A stretch of 64,000 nt of DNA from Eutypella sp. D-1 (lineage: Eukaryota > Ascomycota > Sordariomycetes > Xylariales > Diatrypaceae). Of the stretch, positions 13,978-26,500 are shown one piece after another (positions within the stretch are counted from its first letter, which is position 1; every line of letters begins with the position of its first letter). The notes under the pieces were generated by a model. It did no database searches, was not told where the DNA came from, and worked only from the letters and a program-made list of their open reading frames with translations. Where the stretch lies: assembly GCA_023313575.1 (NCBI GenBank), contig JAJTTP010000008.1:1054001-1118000 (forward strand). The letters run 5' to 3'. Position numbers and translations under genes: made by a program.

Positions 13978-16900
13978 GATGTGAGTGTGGGTTGGGACCG
14001 TGAATAAAAATTCAGGTCAACATAGAGATCCAAGTGCCTGTCAAATCCTAGCCAGGTAGCGGATAGACGAAGCGTGTTCAGGTCTACTGCTACACGCCTG
14101 TGGATTTAACGTGACGTAGTTATTTATAGACTTGTCTTTTCCGAGGAGGATCAACCTCAGGTCGATCAAGTTATAAACGAATGTGTAGGGGAGACCCAGG
14201 AGAGCAGATGACCGAGGCCACTGTGAAATCGGAAAGACGGTAGAAGGAAAGAAAAGATATAACACAGACCGAGAGGCTGGGTTGTTGGACTAATTTAAAA
14301 GGGAAGGAAAGACGAAACGAGGGAATGTGGATGAGTATATCCAGTATTCAGTCCTGCCAGTGCCGGTCTTCCATAGAGAGTGAGTGGGTAAGTGAGTGAA
14401 TGTGAGTGTAACTGTAGTGGTTGAAGGTGAGGTATTCGTGCCCAGGTGGGCTGGTGGGATGGGGTGGGAAGTAACCAAAAAAGACCAGACCCAGAAGATC
14501 ACAGATTATCGAGACCGGGTCAGATTAGCGACCTCGATAATGTGGGACGTTTTACCTACCTGCATTCAAGCTTGAAAAAGAGGTACTTCTCTTACCATAT
14601 CGGGATATAAACGTACCGAAGTATACAATTTATCGAACCTGAAAACCCACTACGGAAGTATGTGGATATACATATATACAAGAGTACATACATACATACT
14701 TCCGGTATGCGACAACGAGGACATAACGTATATGTATGTACATACAAGGATTTGAATTTACTTCGAGTGCTCGTTTGGGTAGGTACCTACCTACTGTCCA
14801 TATGTATATGCGAGGTTTGCTTGTACCTACCTAAGGTAAGCATGTACAAAGTGTGCGTTACTTCACGGGTTTGGAGAATTATGTCACTTCCCCAGGTCTG
14901 GTTACCCAAAGCACTGGAAGTCTTACATTTAAGGGTGTTTGCTTCCAAGTTTTTTTTTAGGGTTCCCTTCAATAATGTCTGCGGATAAGCTGGCAAGCCG
15001 GCAAATAAAGTCTCCGTTGACTGTGGGTGTTGTGGGTGTGTTGTGGGTGCTGTGGGTGCTTAGGTATGTCTATCATTTTTGCTATGCCCAATTGTAAGTA
15101 TTGTCTAGCTGGAACTCTGCAGCCCCTCGGTGTCTTAGATCAAACATCTTGTAACCCTCCCAAAATCATTTACCTGCCCGGACCCATCCTATAAAGCCAT
15201 TGACGTGATTTTCATATTTCCATGACCGAATTGGTAAGGCAGACTATGTAGGTCATGTCCACTTCAACCTCGAAACTTGGAAGTTTATTTATTACATATG
15301 TAGATACTTATATATCTGCCAACCACCCAGCTACCTACCTCCTAGGTAAACACTATGCACTGCAGCTCGCCATTACACAGTTGCATATCTTGCCATTTGG
15401 CCGAAACATCGTATCATGTGCAAATGTTATCGTACCTGCGTGGGTTGGTGACACTGCAGACGCAGACATTTCTAGGCCTTCTATTCTAATTGTGTAGCTA
15501 TCAAGGGCTGTCTGGGCTGCTAGGTTACATCTTGTAAGCGCACAGGCAGGGATACCTTGCCCCTTTGCGGCTCTCTCAACTTTTTTCCCCTTCTTCCCGT
15601 TCTTCTTTTCTTCCCTTGGCAAATTCAGGGGTCCTCCTCTTTTTTTTTGCTTTTGCAGCCGCCTTCACATGCTAGTATGGCGTGTACGGACCACTTGAAA
15701 CACAGAGATCCCCGATCTAATAACCACCCCATGCAAGCCATACAAGCCATCAGAGCCAACCACCCCTGACCCATCCCTGGCCGCGTGGAGGGCTGCGTGT
15801 GTTTCAAGCCGATGTAAGTGGCAGGCCAGTTAGCCAGGCGGGCAAGGAAAGCAGGTCGGCAGGGTTCGCAGAATTGGCTAGTTGGCTACATAGGTAGCAG
15901 CCCTAGAATTGTTAGTGCAGTACGGAGTACAGAATACGGGGCAATGGGTAACACCAGGAAGACGGGCAACAAGACACGCTTAACACGGCCACATACTGAT
16001 ACATCACCAGTTGACAGGTTTGATGTTAGGGTGGTGGGTGATTCAGCTGCTCATCCAATCCCCTCACTGGTCCCCCCAATCTTCTCAATAGGTGCCGAGG
16101 CGGCGCCGGAACGGCCAGCCACCCCCCTACGCTAACGACCTACTAGCCAATAAAGATTTCGGTAGCCTTCTTTTTTCTTCCCCTCTTGATGAAAATAGTG
16201 GACTTGAAGTTGGACGTCCTTTTAGATGAAGCACTGGCCAAGTGACTAGCATCACTTATACACCATACATGGTGGTAGTATATTTGCAATTCTAACTCGC
16301 AGCATGAAAATCTGTGGCGATTTCCCCAGGCAGTTTGATAGGGAAGAAGAAAAAAGAAAGGCCCCTCCGTGACACGCATGGAAGTCGTTCCCACACACAG
16401 TTTCAACGGATTAACTTCTGGACGATCCAATCAATGGAAATTCTAGCCCCCAGTCCCCGTTTTGACCATGTGCTCGTGTGCCCGGTTGAGCATCTGGTCC
16501 GGCCGTCTGTCCTACAGGCTGCCCTACGTGAGTTATGCTCGTCATACCGACAGCACGGTCCCCTAGGCCATCTGGGCCCTCTGGGTCGTCTGGGGACGAG
16601 CGAGATCTGTCCTAGTGGTCCGAGACACGGACACAGACGCGTGCACAACACAAAACACACGGACAGACGAGATCTGATTAGGACCGATCAAAACCCAAAT
16701 GTCATTCATGTCAACCACTCAGCAAACCCACATCGTGAGTAGTTGGCGAGATCGATCGTTGATCAGTGGGTTTCGTTTTCATCCACCCCGACCACTATTC
16801 ACGATTAGCGAGAGACTAGATCTCAGCCGGACTGCCCGGGCGTGTGCGCGACGTGCGTAAACCCGGCATCCCGCTACCCTCCGCCCGGTTCTACTCACGG

Positions 16901-18157
16901 CTCTACCTATACGTCTTCATATAGTAAACCGGACGCAACATGGAGTTGCGTCGTTCATTGGGTGGATGTTGGATTATAACTAAACTTTTAGTTAATTACC
17001 CGTAATACGGTAACGCGGAGGCGAAACCCACCGCCACCCACCACGTCTGGCACCAGAGTGAACCGGCGCGAAAGAAAGAAAAAATCGACGTATCCAATCG
17101 TACATGGAGACCTTCATGAGCCGCCGTCTCCTATTCTAGTCTGCCGTCCCCCCCTCCACCCACCGCCTTTTTCCCGCCCCGTTTAGTAGCACGCGCGTAC
17201 TTCGGAGTTTAGTTCGTGCACACTATGCAGCGTGTCGAACCTATCTCCCCTTGCTCCCACGATAGACCCCACCGGTTAAGGAACCCGGTCAAGCCACGCA
17301 CTTAGGTCGGTTGATCGTCATCGTGCTCTTCTAGTACAAGTAGACAGCCAGTGAATTTCTTGACTTCCAAATGTTTCCCCCTCCACAAGGTGGAGAGAAA
17401 TGGAGAAAAAAAACTGACTCGAGTACGTACTTCAAGTAAAGTGAATAAGTTCGCGCATCCTACGTGATTACCAAGTGAGCGGTACCAGATTACCAGCCAA
17501 CCAGTCGTCAACCTGCCCTCGATCTGATCTATGCTATTTGCTGGTTAACACATAAGTGAGATTCGCGAGATCTCAAGAAGAGTGGAGGCTTCCAGGTGAC
17601 TTTGGGGTCCGATGAAGAAAGACTTGTTGAAGATTAGGTGCGCTGAAGAAGTGCCGTCAAGCCTGCGGATCACTATGCTTGGCTATACGTAACCAAGGCC
17701 ATTGCATGCCGGCACTATCGTCTAGTGTGTGATGTCTCCCTTGCGCCTGCCTGTCGTCTCGCATACCAATGCACTGGTTGGGTGCGCATAGCGGACCGTG
17801 ATCAGCTATGCATCCCGAAGGCTACGCACTCCATGTCAGATTCGGGAGCGATTTTCCCAGACGATCACCACACCCAAGCAACCCAACAGCCAACTGACAG
17901 TATTCCCGAGAACAGCGGCTTTACTGCCGAACATTTTATCTTGTTTTAGTTGCATGTGCGCAGCTGCAATGGTCGAAGCCGACTTTGGCCCGGCCAGCCG
18001 GAGGAGACACTACAAGCAATTGCTTGTTGATACTCACTCCAGCATGGAGCTCTCCACCTCCCTATTAGGGGAAACCCGAGGCTATAGAATACCGAAGACA
18101 TTATCATATGCAATCTAGCTAGCGGGCAGGTAGAGGTAGCCCCAAGAAGAGCTCGCC
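13978..18157. other. 4.2-kb gene-poor gap
   Basis: Upstream side of the MscS gene (minus) and 3' side of the ankyrin gene (minus). Reading frames are short, uneven in composition and resemble nothing I know. Visible content: TACCTA/TAGGTA words near 14779-14836 and 15331-15347, a GTGGGTGTT-type imperfect tandem at 15020-15062, one TACGGAGTA at 15921, and A/T runs. No tRNA or 5S-like sequence was noticed. A decayed transposon or a lineage-specific small gene cannot be excluded by eye. Confidence 0.5.
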
Positions 18158-20008
18158 TTAGCAGTGCGGCGCCACACCATCCTCGTCTACCTCGACACCC
18201 CACTTCGTGTTCGGGTCCACCCCTTCTTCGCGACAGCGGGCGGCCCGGAGGTTAGTCCGGTGCCGGACCAGGAGTTTCACGGCGTCGAGGTCCTCGGGGT
18301 GCGACGGCCGGCCGGGGGCATACAGGAGGTCGAGCGGGGTCTGGCCATCGGCGTCGCGGGCGTCCATGTCCGCGCCGTACTGCAGCAGCACGCCGACAAG
18401 CCAGGCGTCAACGACATACTCCTTCTTTCTTTTAGGTTTAGTAGGGCTCAGGTTAACATCGCTACCGCATGCCGTGTGCAGTAACGTGCTCCCGCTCGCG
18501 TCCCGCTTATTCACGTCCGCGCCTAGCCAGAGGAGCAGTTCGAACGTACTCCTGCCACTGCGTGGGAATATGCGTCCGGGCCTGCTGCGCCAGGAGCAGA
18601 TATGATGCAGTGCCGTCTCCCCCTTCACATATGTGGCGTTCAGATCCGCGCCGTGCCGTACGAACAGCTCTATGGCCGCCTCGACGCACCTGCGGTGCCG
18701 CGTCGCGCGGGGATCATCATCGTCGTCGGTGTCGGCCGTCGCAATGACGGCGATGCCCAGCCCGCTACTATTGCTGTCCTCGTCCAACTCTGGCTGCGCC
18801 CGCGCCTCCAGCAGAGTCCGTAGCATATCGAGCGCGCAATCCATGACCTCAGGGTGTCCGAGGTACTTTTGAGTGCTCTTGCCGCCGACGCGTTTCAGTT
18901 CGTGCGTTACCAGCTCGATGGCGCCCTCTTCGTCAGGATACCCGTGACGACGGTACCGTACGTCGGGGTCGTAGCCGGCGTCGAGCGCGACTTTAAGCAT
19001 GAGCGCGGTGTGGAGGCGAGGGTTCTCCGCAAGAGTAGAGAGAAACTCCGCCCAATCACGGGGGGCTAGCGCCCCCGGGAACCGCTGCAGCACTAGGTTC
19101 AGCTTCTCGGCGTAGGCATAACTGGCTTCGCGATAGACGTGTTCTCGGTTAGTGTACCGGGACCCTGCCCTGGCGCAGCTTTCAAAGAGCTTGAGCAATG
19201 TCCGCGACCACGCCGCGGATCCCGGCGGCGCCTCCTCTGGACTGCCTTCCGCCAGGGCCTGCGCGCCGTGCTGCAGGAGCAGGTCCACTGCCTGCGGCGG
19301 GCACTCGAAGTCCGTGCGCGTCGCTTCCAGCGCCAGGTACAGTGGGTAAGGATACCCGCGAACCGAGGGCTCAAGCCCCGTCCACTCCCCGCTCCGGCAG
19401 ATACCCCAGAGTTGATGCTTCCCCCCACAGCGCCGCGCGTTGGGGTCCGCGCCGCTCTCGAGTAGCGTCTTGAGCACTTCGTAGCGGAGGCACTTAGGTA
19501 CGTCGCGGTTGTCGGCGAGCGCTAACACAGCCCACTGGAGTGGCGACCTCGGGGGCCCGCCGCGCTTCTCTATTATCGAAGACTCATCTGGATCTGCACC
19601 GTGCTCCAGTAGGTATCGCACGGCCTCCAACCGGCCGGCGGCCACCGCGACGAGGAGGGGCGTGAGGCCTTGGACGTGCGCAGTGACGCGGCGGGTTTTA
19701 AGAAAGTGAAGCCAATCGTCGTGGCCGCTCGGAACCTCGAGGTCGTTGTCCTTGTAGTAGTCCCCGAGGTCACCAAACGCGTCGTTGATAGGGGCGCCTA
19801 GCTCCAGACACCGCTCGAGCGCCGGTAACACGCCGGCGTCGCACGCCCAGGACAGCGCGTGCTGGTGCCCCGAGCGAATGTCGTCGACGTACAGCCGCCG
19901 GATCAGCGCCGTGTACAGCGTCTTGCACGCCATGGCGAGGTTCTTCAGGCTGCTTCGGGGCAGCACGTCGGCCAGGCAAAGCAGTACGCTCGTGTCCAGG
20001 CGCTCCAT
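18158..20008 (-). CDS. F-box-like ankyrin-repeat protein
   Basis: Single-exon 616-aa protein. Residues 1-45 (MERLDTSVLLCLADVLPRSS, then a LY-rich helix) resemble a fungal F-box, which would link it to an SCF ubiquitin ligase through Skp1; this is inference. The rest holds ankyrin repeats with clear TPL..A...G....V..LL..GADP consensus: GLTPLLVAVAAGRLEAVRYL near 114-140, a LLESGADPNAR unit near 190, GETALHHIC near 475, a LLLWLGADVNKRDASG unit near 500-520, and a final LLQYGADMDARDADGQTPLD near 550-570. Between them is a stretch lacking consensus repeats (about 270-400) and an acidic run DDDDD near 440. The gene is much more GC-rich than its flanks. The target is unknown. Such proteins are numerous and fast-evolving in filamentous fungi. 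Confidence 0.85.
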   Translation of the reverse strand: MERLDTSVLLCLADVLPRSSLKNLAMACKTLYTALIRRLYVDDIRSGHQHALSWACDAGVLPALERCLELGAPINDAFGDLGDYYKDNDLEVPSGHDDWLHFLKTRRVTAHVQGLTPLLVAVAAGRLEAVRYLLEHGADPDESSIIEKRGGPPRSPLQWAVLALADNRDVPKCLRYEVLKTLLESGADPNARRCGGKHQLWGICRSGEWTGLEPSVRGYPYPLYLALEATRTDFECPPQAVDLLLQHGAQALAEGSPEEAPPGSAAWSRTLLKLFESCARAGSRYTNREHVYREASYAYAEKLNLVLQRFPGALAPRDWAEFLSTLAENPRLHTALMLKVALDAGYDPDVRYRRHGYPDEEGAIELVTHELKRVGGKSTQKYLGHPEVMDCALDMLRTLLEARAQPELDEDSNSSGLGIAVIATADTDDDDDPRATRHRRCVEAAIELFVRHGADLNATYVKGETALHHICSWRSRPGRIFPRSGRSTFELLLWLGADVNKRDASGSTLLHTACGSDVNLSPTKPKRKKEYVVDAWLVGVLLQYGADMDARDADGQTPLDLLYAPGRPSHPEDLDAVKLLVRHRTNLRAARCREEGVDPNTKWGVEVDEDGVAPHC

Positions 20009-21409
20009 GGTGATCGCCGTGGTCGTGAGATCAGGACTAGGATAAAGTAGCCAGGCTAGGTATAGGATGGAGCGGCAAGTTTAAATCCACCAGTGTGTAT
20101 GATGTATCTTCTGGCCACGGAGGCTTCCCCGGGTGCAAAGCCAGTAATTGAATAAGAGAACCAAAAACAAGATGGCCACGCGCGGAGATTTTATACCTCT
20201 AGTAAAGCCAGCCCGTAACCGAGGACGTGGTTTCACAAGATATTTGTTACAAACTCGAGGACCCGGCCAGGAATGATTCATAGAATGGCAAACACGTTAA
20301 GTCTGCCCGGTGACCTGGGACCTACTAAGTTAGACTATCAGTTATTCAGTGGGTATACCGTGAAATGGGCGTGGCATTGTGATGAGATGAGATGAGCAAC
20401 CGAGCGTTTGGGAGGGATGTTTGGCCTTTCGCTTTCATTGTAGCCTCGGGGAGCATGGGGAAAGAGCGAGAGAGAGCTCCGCTTCGTAGATTCACCGGCG
20501 ATCATCGGATGGACGAGTGCGGAGTCATCGTTAACACATCTAGAAACCTAGCCTGTGAATTTTCATCTAGACTTCATGAGGTCGAGTCCAGTACCTGCCA
20601 CGTTATTCAAGCAGGACTTGAGGAGACCAAGCATCAGTACAGCACGTCAGGTCACGATAGAGGAAGAAAAGAGGCAAGGAGGCCCAGCCTCTACTAGTAG
20701 CAGTGCAGTGCAGGAAACGGGCACATATTCTTTCTCTTCCCTTCTATTATTAATCTGGGCCGTTCGTCTGTTGACTTTTGTATAGTATGATGTCCATGCG
20801 ATATAGCCGGCGAAAAGGCAACAGGGTATATATAAACTTTTTCCAAAAATTATCCCCCCCCCTTTCTTACCGTTCACTTTTGCCTCCCTCTTCTCGCACA
20901 ACTAAGAAAGAAGCCCGCTTTTAAGAGCAGCGATGAATGACACTTTTGCACCCTCCCATCCCCCTTGTAAAATCTTCCCATTAAGTGAGTTTCAATGCAT
21001 GTTGGATGCCGAGTTGTGAAAAGAAGAAGCGGGGAGGGAGATTATGGGCGGAGGGCGGATTAACAAGTGTTTCTTTCCAGTGGTCATTGGTTCCCAAGGT
21101 TTATATGCTAGTAAGTAGATAGATAGATAGATATATAGATAGGGGGTCTGCTGCTGCTGCTGCTGCTGTCCTCGAGAGAAACCGCCGCCTATGGAGATAT
21201 CCAGGGAAATACAGGTATATAGATACGTAGTAGTAGATGGGAAAAGGTCCTCGGAACCACGGATGGAGACGGTCTTTCTTTCTTTTCTCCCCCCCCACTT
21301 CTTTCTCCCTTATATAACGCACCCACCGCACCTCCTCTCCCCTATTATCCCCGCCTCCTTTATTCTGCCAGTCGTAAGCCGGTTATCGTCCGCGGTCTTC
21401 CTTATTTAA
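20009..21409. other. Intergenic region, ankyrin gene promoter / Abp2 3' flank
   Basis: 1.4 kb. The left part should contain the promoter of the ankyrin gene. The right part is simple-sequence rich: GATA tract and CTG tract at 21116-21168, then pyrimidine runs near 21280-21310. No coding frame looks real. Confidence 0.5.
21116..21168. repeat. (GATA)n followed by (CTG)7 microsatellites
   Basis: Adjacent simple repeats: a GATA/ATAG tract (about 21116-21142) and seven CTG units (21148-21168). They lie about 240 bp beyond the 3' end of the Abp2 gene and are outside any gene I call. Confidence 0.85.
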
Positions 21410-22825
21410 TCAGTTGTTCTCCGGGGGGCTCCTCAGGAACTGGACGGCGCTCGTCTTGAGGCCGCGGGCGTGGTCGTTGCGGGACTTGACGGCCTGCAGG
21501 AGGCCGGTGTAGCGCTTGCGCCAGTACTTGGCGGCGGCGTCGCCGTCGGCGGGGACGTCGACCTCGCCGTCGAGGGGGAAGGGGGCGCCGGTGCCACCAC
21601 CGCCGGCGGCCGCGTTCTGGTAGTCCTTGCGCCACCGCGAGTGCGGCACGCGGTCGAGGGACGAGAACTTGCCCCGGAGCGACCCGAACTGCAGCTGCCA
21701 CGCTGACAGGTACTCGGTGTAGTCGGGCCCCACGTACTTGCGCTGCACGCTCGACTTGCTTGTCCGCAGCATGTGGCCCGCGCCCGCTAGGCACGACACG
21801 TTGAGCAGGAACTGCTCCTTCGTCCGCGCCTCCCGGGAGATGTTCTCGATGCTCGCCCGGACGAGGGCGAAGACCTCCTCGATCGATCCCCTCGGCGCTG
21901 GCCTGCCGTGCTCGTCGAACCAGTCCGCGTCCAGGAGCTCTGAGGCGAACAGGCATTCGATCTCGTCGCAATTCCCCATGTCCTCGTCGAAATTGATCTC
22001 CATTTTCCAGTTCTGGTTCCCGCTGGGCGTGGGTTGCGTAAATAATGGCGAGGATGGATTTAGCATTGTGTAGTTCCAGGTATCGGGGGCGCGTCTTCGA
22101 TGCGTGTGGTGGGCGGCGGGGTGGGCGTGGTTGTTGTTCTCTCCGTTCGCGTTAGATCCGGGTGGCGGCGTGATTACTACTGGTGGCGGTGGCGTCGCAA
22201 GCCGTACGGAACCGCCGACCCGTTCGGGTACCTGAAGCGAGAGACCGCTGGGTCTTCCGGGTCTCGAAGTGGGGGGTGGCGGTTGCACAGGTTCCGGCTC
22301 CCTGGGCTGAGGTAACGAATCTGGCCGGAAGGACGGCGCTGATGTGGCTGATGGCGGCGGCGCCCCCGACGTAGGGGTCCCGTGGTCGAGAGTTACTGCG
22401 TGGAAGCTTTTATTGCCCTCGGGGAGAGCTGATAACGGTTCGTTGAACCTATTTATGGGAGGACGTCCCCTGGTCTTTGCTCCTACCGAAGTACCCCCAC
22501 TCCTCCAAGCCGATGACACAACCTTAGCTCCGTGACGCCGAGTGAGCCTGGCTCTGGATGGGGTGATGGCTGAGAGAGGTTCTGAGGAGTCACCCCAGAA
22601 CGAGCCTCTCGTAGCCGGTATTAGTGCCGAATGCGGATAAGCGCTCATCGGAGTGCGCGAAGAATCGTTATTCCACGGGAACATGGATTCGGGACCGGGC
22701 ACTACGCTCGACCGGGCTTGCTCGATCGGCGGGAAGACAAAAGCACTTCGATGACTGTCCGGGTGAGATGTCCACGATTCAACCGGTTCGGGACGGCCCT
22801 GCCGGTTCTCACTATTTGATCCCGA

Positions 22826-22857
<32 letters not shown>

Positions 22858-23550
22858 AATCGAGCCGAGGACGTTGTGACGGCGACTTGTTAAGCGTGTC
22901 ATCCTCCGGTTTCCGCCTGCCTCTTCTCGGGCGGATGTGGGGTAATAAAGCTCGCAAGGCCATGTCATCTTCGGCAGCAACGCCGTCTCTACCATCCTCG
23001 GCAATAGGATCTGAACTTGAGGGGACGTTCATCCAATATGGATGCGGGTTGTCCAACAGATAATCAAAAAATGCATTGACGTGCATGGAGTGCATCCATC
23101 GCTAGGAGACATGTAAGCAATGCCTTCTGAACATGAGTGCGGCGTGGTTCAAACGTAAATTACCTTTAAACGGACAGCATATTGCTGGATCTTCTGAGAA
23201 CTCTCGCCCTTATCCTGGTCCGGCGGCTCGACGCCCAATTTCAGAGCTAACTCGGCCCATGTCTTGATCTCCTTGTCGTCGAGTTGTTTTATTAACTGGA
23301 ACAAGGTGAAAGTACTGAAGCTCTTCCCGCCGCTCTTGGGCGGGGAGCGGAAAGACTCTCTGAGGTTGGTGGTGTCCGTGTCGAGAGGCACGGCGGGATT
23401 GCAATAGAGGATGAAGTTCACATAGGCATCCTCGATGGTAGAACTTGTCACGGACCTGCTGGGTAGGGTTGGTCTCAGCTCCGGAGTCCTAGGGGAAGGG
23501 ATGACTGGGTGATGGACACCGTTGATACTAGATTGTATGGCCATGGCCAT
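21410..23550 (-). CDS. ARS-binding protein Abp2 family
   Basis: Homologue of fission yeast Abp2, which binds AT-rich replication-origin (ARS) DNA. Two exons: 23550-23164 and 23101-21410 with a 62-nt GTAATT...TAG intron; 692 aa. The Abp2 domain covers about residues 35-155 and spans the splice junction (QQYAVRLK-RWMHSMHVNAFF, then YLLDNPHPYWMNV). Cys and Trp-rich C-terminal segments (NCDEIECLFASELLDADWF; LSAWQLQFGSLRGKFSS) form a second conserved block at about 490-620. Between them is a 300-residue disordered Pro/Ser linker including a run of about ten prolines, encoded by a GGC/GGT-type repeat near 22828-22855. Function in filamentous fungi is inferred only from the yeast work. Confidence 0.86.
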
Positions 23551-26500
23551 GATAGCGGTAGAAGCAGACTGAAAGGCGTTGAGAGGGGGGTGGTAACCTC
23601 CTCTTGCCTCTCATCGACGGCTATAAGCCGTACAAGGGTAGAGACGAGGTGATTTGCGGCGGCGGGGATGAGGATGGGGATTTTGTGATAAGATGCCCAT
23701 CAAGATGGAGGCGGTAAACCTAGAAATCTGGAAATCTGGTTGGTTCTGATTCCTGGGTTCCCACCACGACCGACCGGTCTTGATCTAGTAGTGATCTAGT
23801 GTAGATACCTAATCGTGTTTTGATCGACGCCAACTGCCAATTGCCGGAGTATCAGCAGGCACGGTGATACACGTAGGGCCTGCTATGTACGTATATAGTG
23901 TATATATGTGTACGGTGTGTACGAGTGTACGCATGTACGGACGGAAGGATGTTGTTTTTGATAGGCACAATATTTATAAAGAAAGGGCAAAGGAGGGCTA
24001 CCTGTCAGCCTGTCATCACCGAACCGTGCACCTATGGCTATCAAGTGCTGTATCGACCATGTAAGTTCCTGGACGGACGATGGATGTTAAATGATACGAG
24101 TCCAGATGTGGTGCGTGATGGGTTGGCGTGGTGATCTACTTAGATCTCAAGTGAGTTTAGGGCGCTCTGTCCGTGTCGAATATGTTGTACACTTCGCATC
24201 CGTAACGGTTCCTGTGGTGTCTCCTGGTGCACCCTCTTGGCGTGGTTACTCGTGGTAAATATTTCGAAGGGGGTGAATATGAAATATAAGAGCAAACGTA
24301 AACAGGCTTTCAAGGAAAGATAAAAAGGAAGTGATGGTGAAATGCGATCAAGTCCAAGTTCCAAATCCAGACTGAAGATGGCTAAAACAACCAGGAAAGG
24401 AGATAAGCGAATAATAAGTTCCAAGGTTGAGACTATCTGTACATAAGTGCTTAGGTACCATGTAGGTAGGTACCTATGTTAGGTACTATGTAGGTAGGTA
24501 TGTACCTAATAATTACTACTATAACGGCTTATTTCATTCATGGCTAAGTTGAATGGAACCTATTGGACGGATGATGGACGAGTATAACTAGCTGGATATT
24601 AATAATGCCATGTACGAATATAAATAGTGATGTGGATATGTAAAATGCACGAATATAATAAATAAGGGTTAAGTTTGACGACAGACAGGGCTTGAACAGG
24701 CAATGGAGTGTTTAAAGGTGGTTAAGTCGAAAGGTGTTATGTTATAATAAGAGAAGTCGGTCTCTGTTAATTGATGATCAAACTGAAAAGTTTCAATCGC
24801 CAACCAACTAAAACGGTTTCGCTCCATCTATGGATGCTACATACTACATACGACCTGCCTAGAGACTACGACGTAAAAGTACTAATCTTTTTTAGATGGA
24901 TACTACCTCTACTATCCAATCCACCTGGACATTGCCTAGCTTTACTGTACCCTAGGTACTTAGGTAGGGTTTCTTCTGTTGTTCAGTGGTTAATTGGTTG
25001 GTTGGTTGTTGTGGGGATCTTGCGAGTAAGCGTGCCTACTTAGTGTATGTAGGGAGTAGTTATTATGTAGGTAGCGTTTCCAGGTCACGAGTTGACATCC
25101 ATACCCCCTCCCCCGGCCCAGCTGCCCAGGTGCCCCAGGTGGATAGGGCGTGCCTCTTGTACTTTTGTACTTATGTCGTTATGTCGGGTACTTAACAGGT
25201 TGTGAGAATCTTTGGAAAATCCTCAAACAGGAGGCTGGTTTGGCTGGGTTGACTTCCAGGGCTTGGTTGGTTCAATGGTTTCCAAGATTGATAAAATTGA
25301 CTGGCCCTAACTGGCCCTGCTGGCCCTTAAACGCCTGAACTTGCCTAAACCGCCCTGCTACTTAGCCCTAATTACTTGACCTAGGTAAGTACCTACATTA
25401 GGTATGTATGCTGGTATGTACTTAATATTAGTCCACTTAGGTACTTAAGTTAAAGAGCCCTGGAGTTCTCCTGGATGGCAGGATGGAATCAGCCAAGGGG
25501 GGGGCTTGGGAGCCCTTGTCCGGGGTAGGTTTGTCCTCGTAGGTGTCCTCGCATATGTCACTCTTTTTCTATTTTTGGCATGGCGTCACTCCTTACGTGA
25601 TCCGCTATACTACTACATAATTGAGTCCGTAATTGATTGAGTTGGATTCTCACACCTACCTAACAGCCATAACTACTTCGTACTATAAAGTCGGGTGCAG
25701 GTTGATGGTCGGCGGCTAATACATAGTAAGTAATGAGTTTACCTACCCAAAACCGACTATGACCTGACCGACTCGATAAAGATGTCCACGGGGTAGGGAT
25801 AAAGGAAAAAGCCTTGGAACCTACACTAACAAAAGATAAGAGAATACTAGGTAGATCTTCTTACTTCTCCCGAACAGTGAGTGGAGCTAAAAATAAAGAT
25901 AGATTGCCAATTCTACATACCTCTCTACTAAGTACGTAGCCGAGGGCTTGCTTTGAACCAACAGACCTAACTTATATGGATATGTAGTTAATGTAAGTTC
26001 GATATGTTACGTACATATTTAATCATACATATAAATATAAACTTGTTACGATGTATCCGGAGCGGGCCGTCCATATTGGGAGCTTTGTCCGTCTCCAGTT
26101 GTGTTCCGGCCAAGTGCAAAGTACTCCCACAGGTAGTATTGCAGAATATCGAAATATAAAAACCGGGATACCAACGGTCTTGCATATCCAGTAAAAAGGT
26201 TTGGGAAGTTGTTTCTGAATTCTGACTGACCGACAGACAGACGGACAGACGGGCAGACAGCCTTACGGTATGTATGTGATTAATTCTACGAAACCAATCC
26301 AGGATGCAGATGCGGCCTCGGGAGGATTCCAAGCATGCATACATATGTACAAGCAGTATGCAGTATAGCCTTGGAGGCTAGCTATAGGTTTAACCAAAAG
26401 AATTGCCGACCCATCCCAAAAATAATTCACCAAAATACAAAGTGATGGTAATAAGCATCAATCAAGGGGGCCCCCTGAAATCCCTACATCCCCTACTTTA

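Noticed and set aside
16314..16742. 142-codon frame in the 4.2-kb gap
   Set aside because: Low-complexity Gly/Leu/Arg text, no family resemblance and no plausible adjoining exon.
17220..17300. GGTTCGA-like string on the minus strand as a possible tRNA T-loop
   Set aside because: No matching acceptor stem, D-arm or anticodon arm could be drawn around it.
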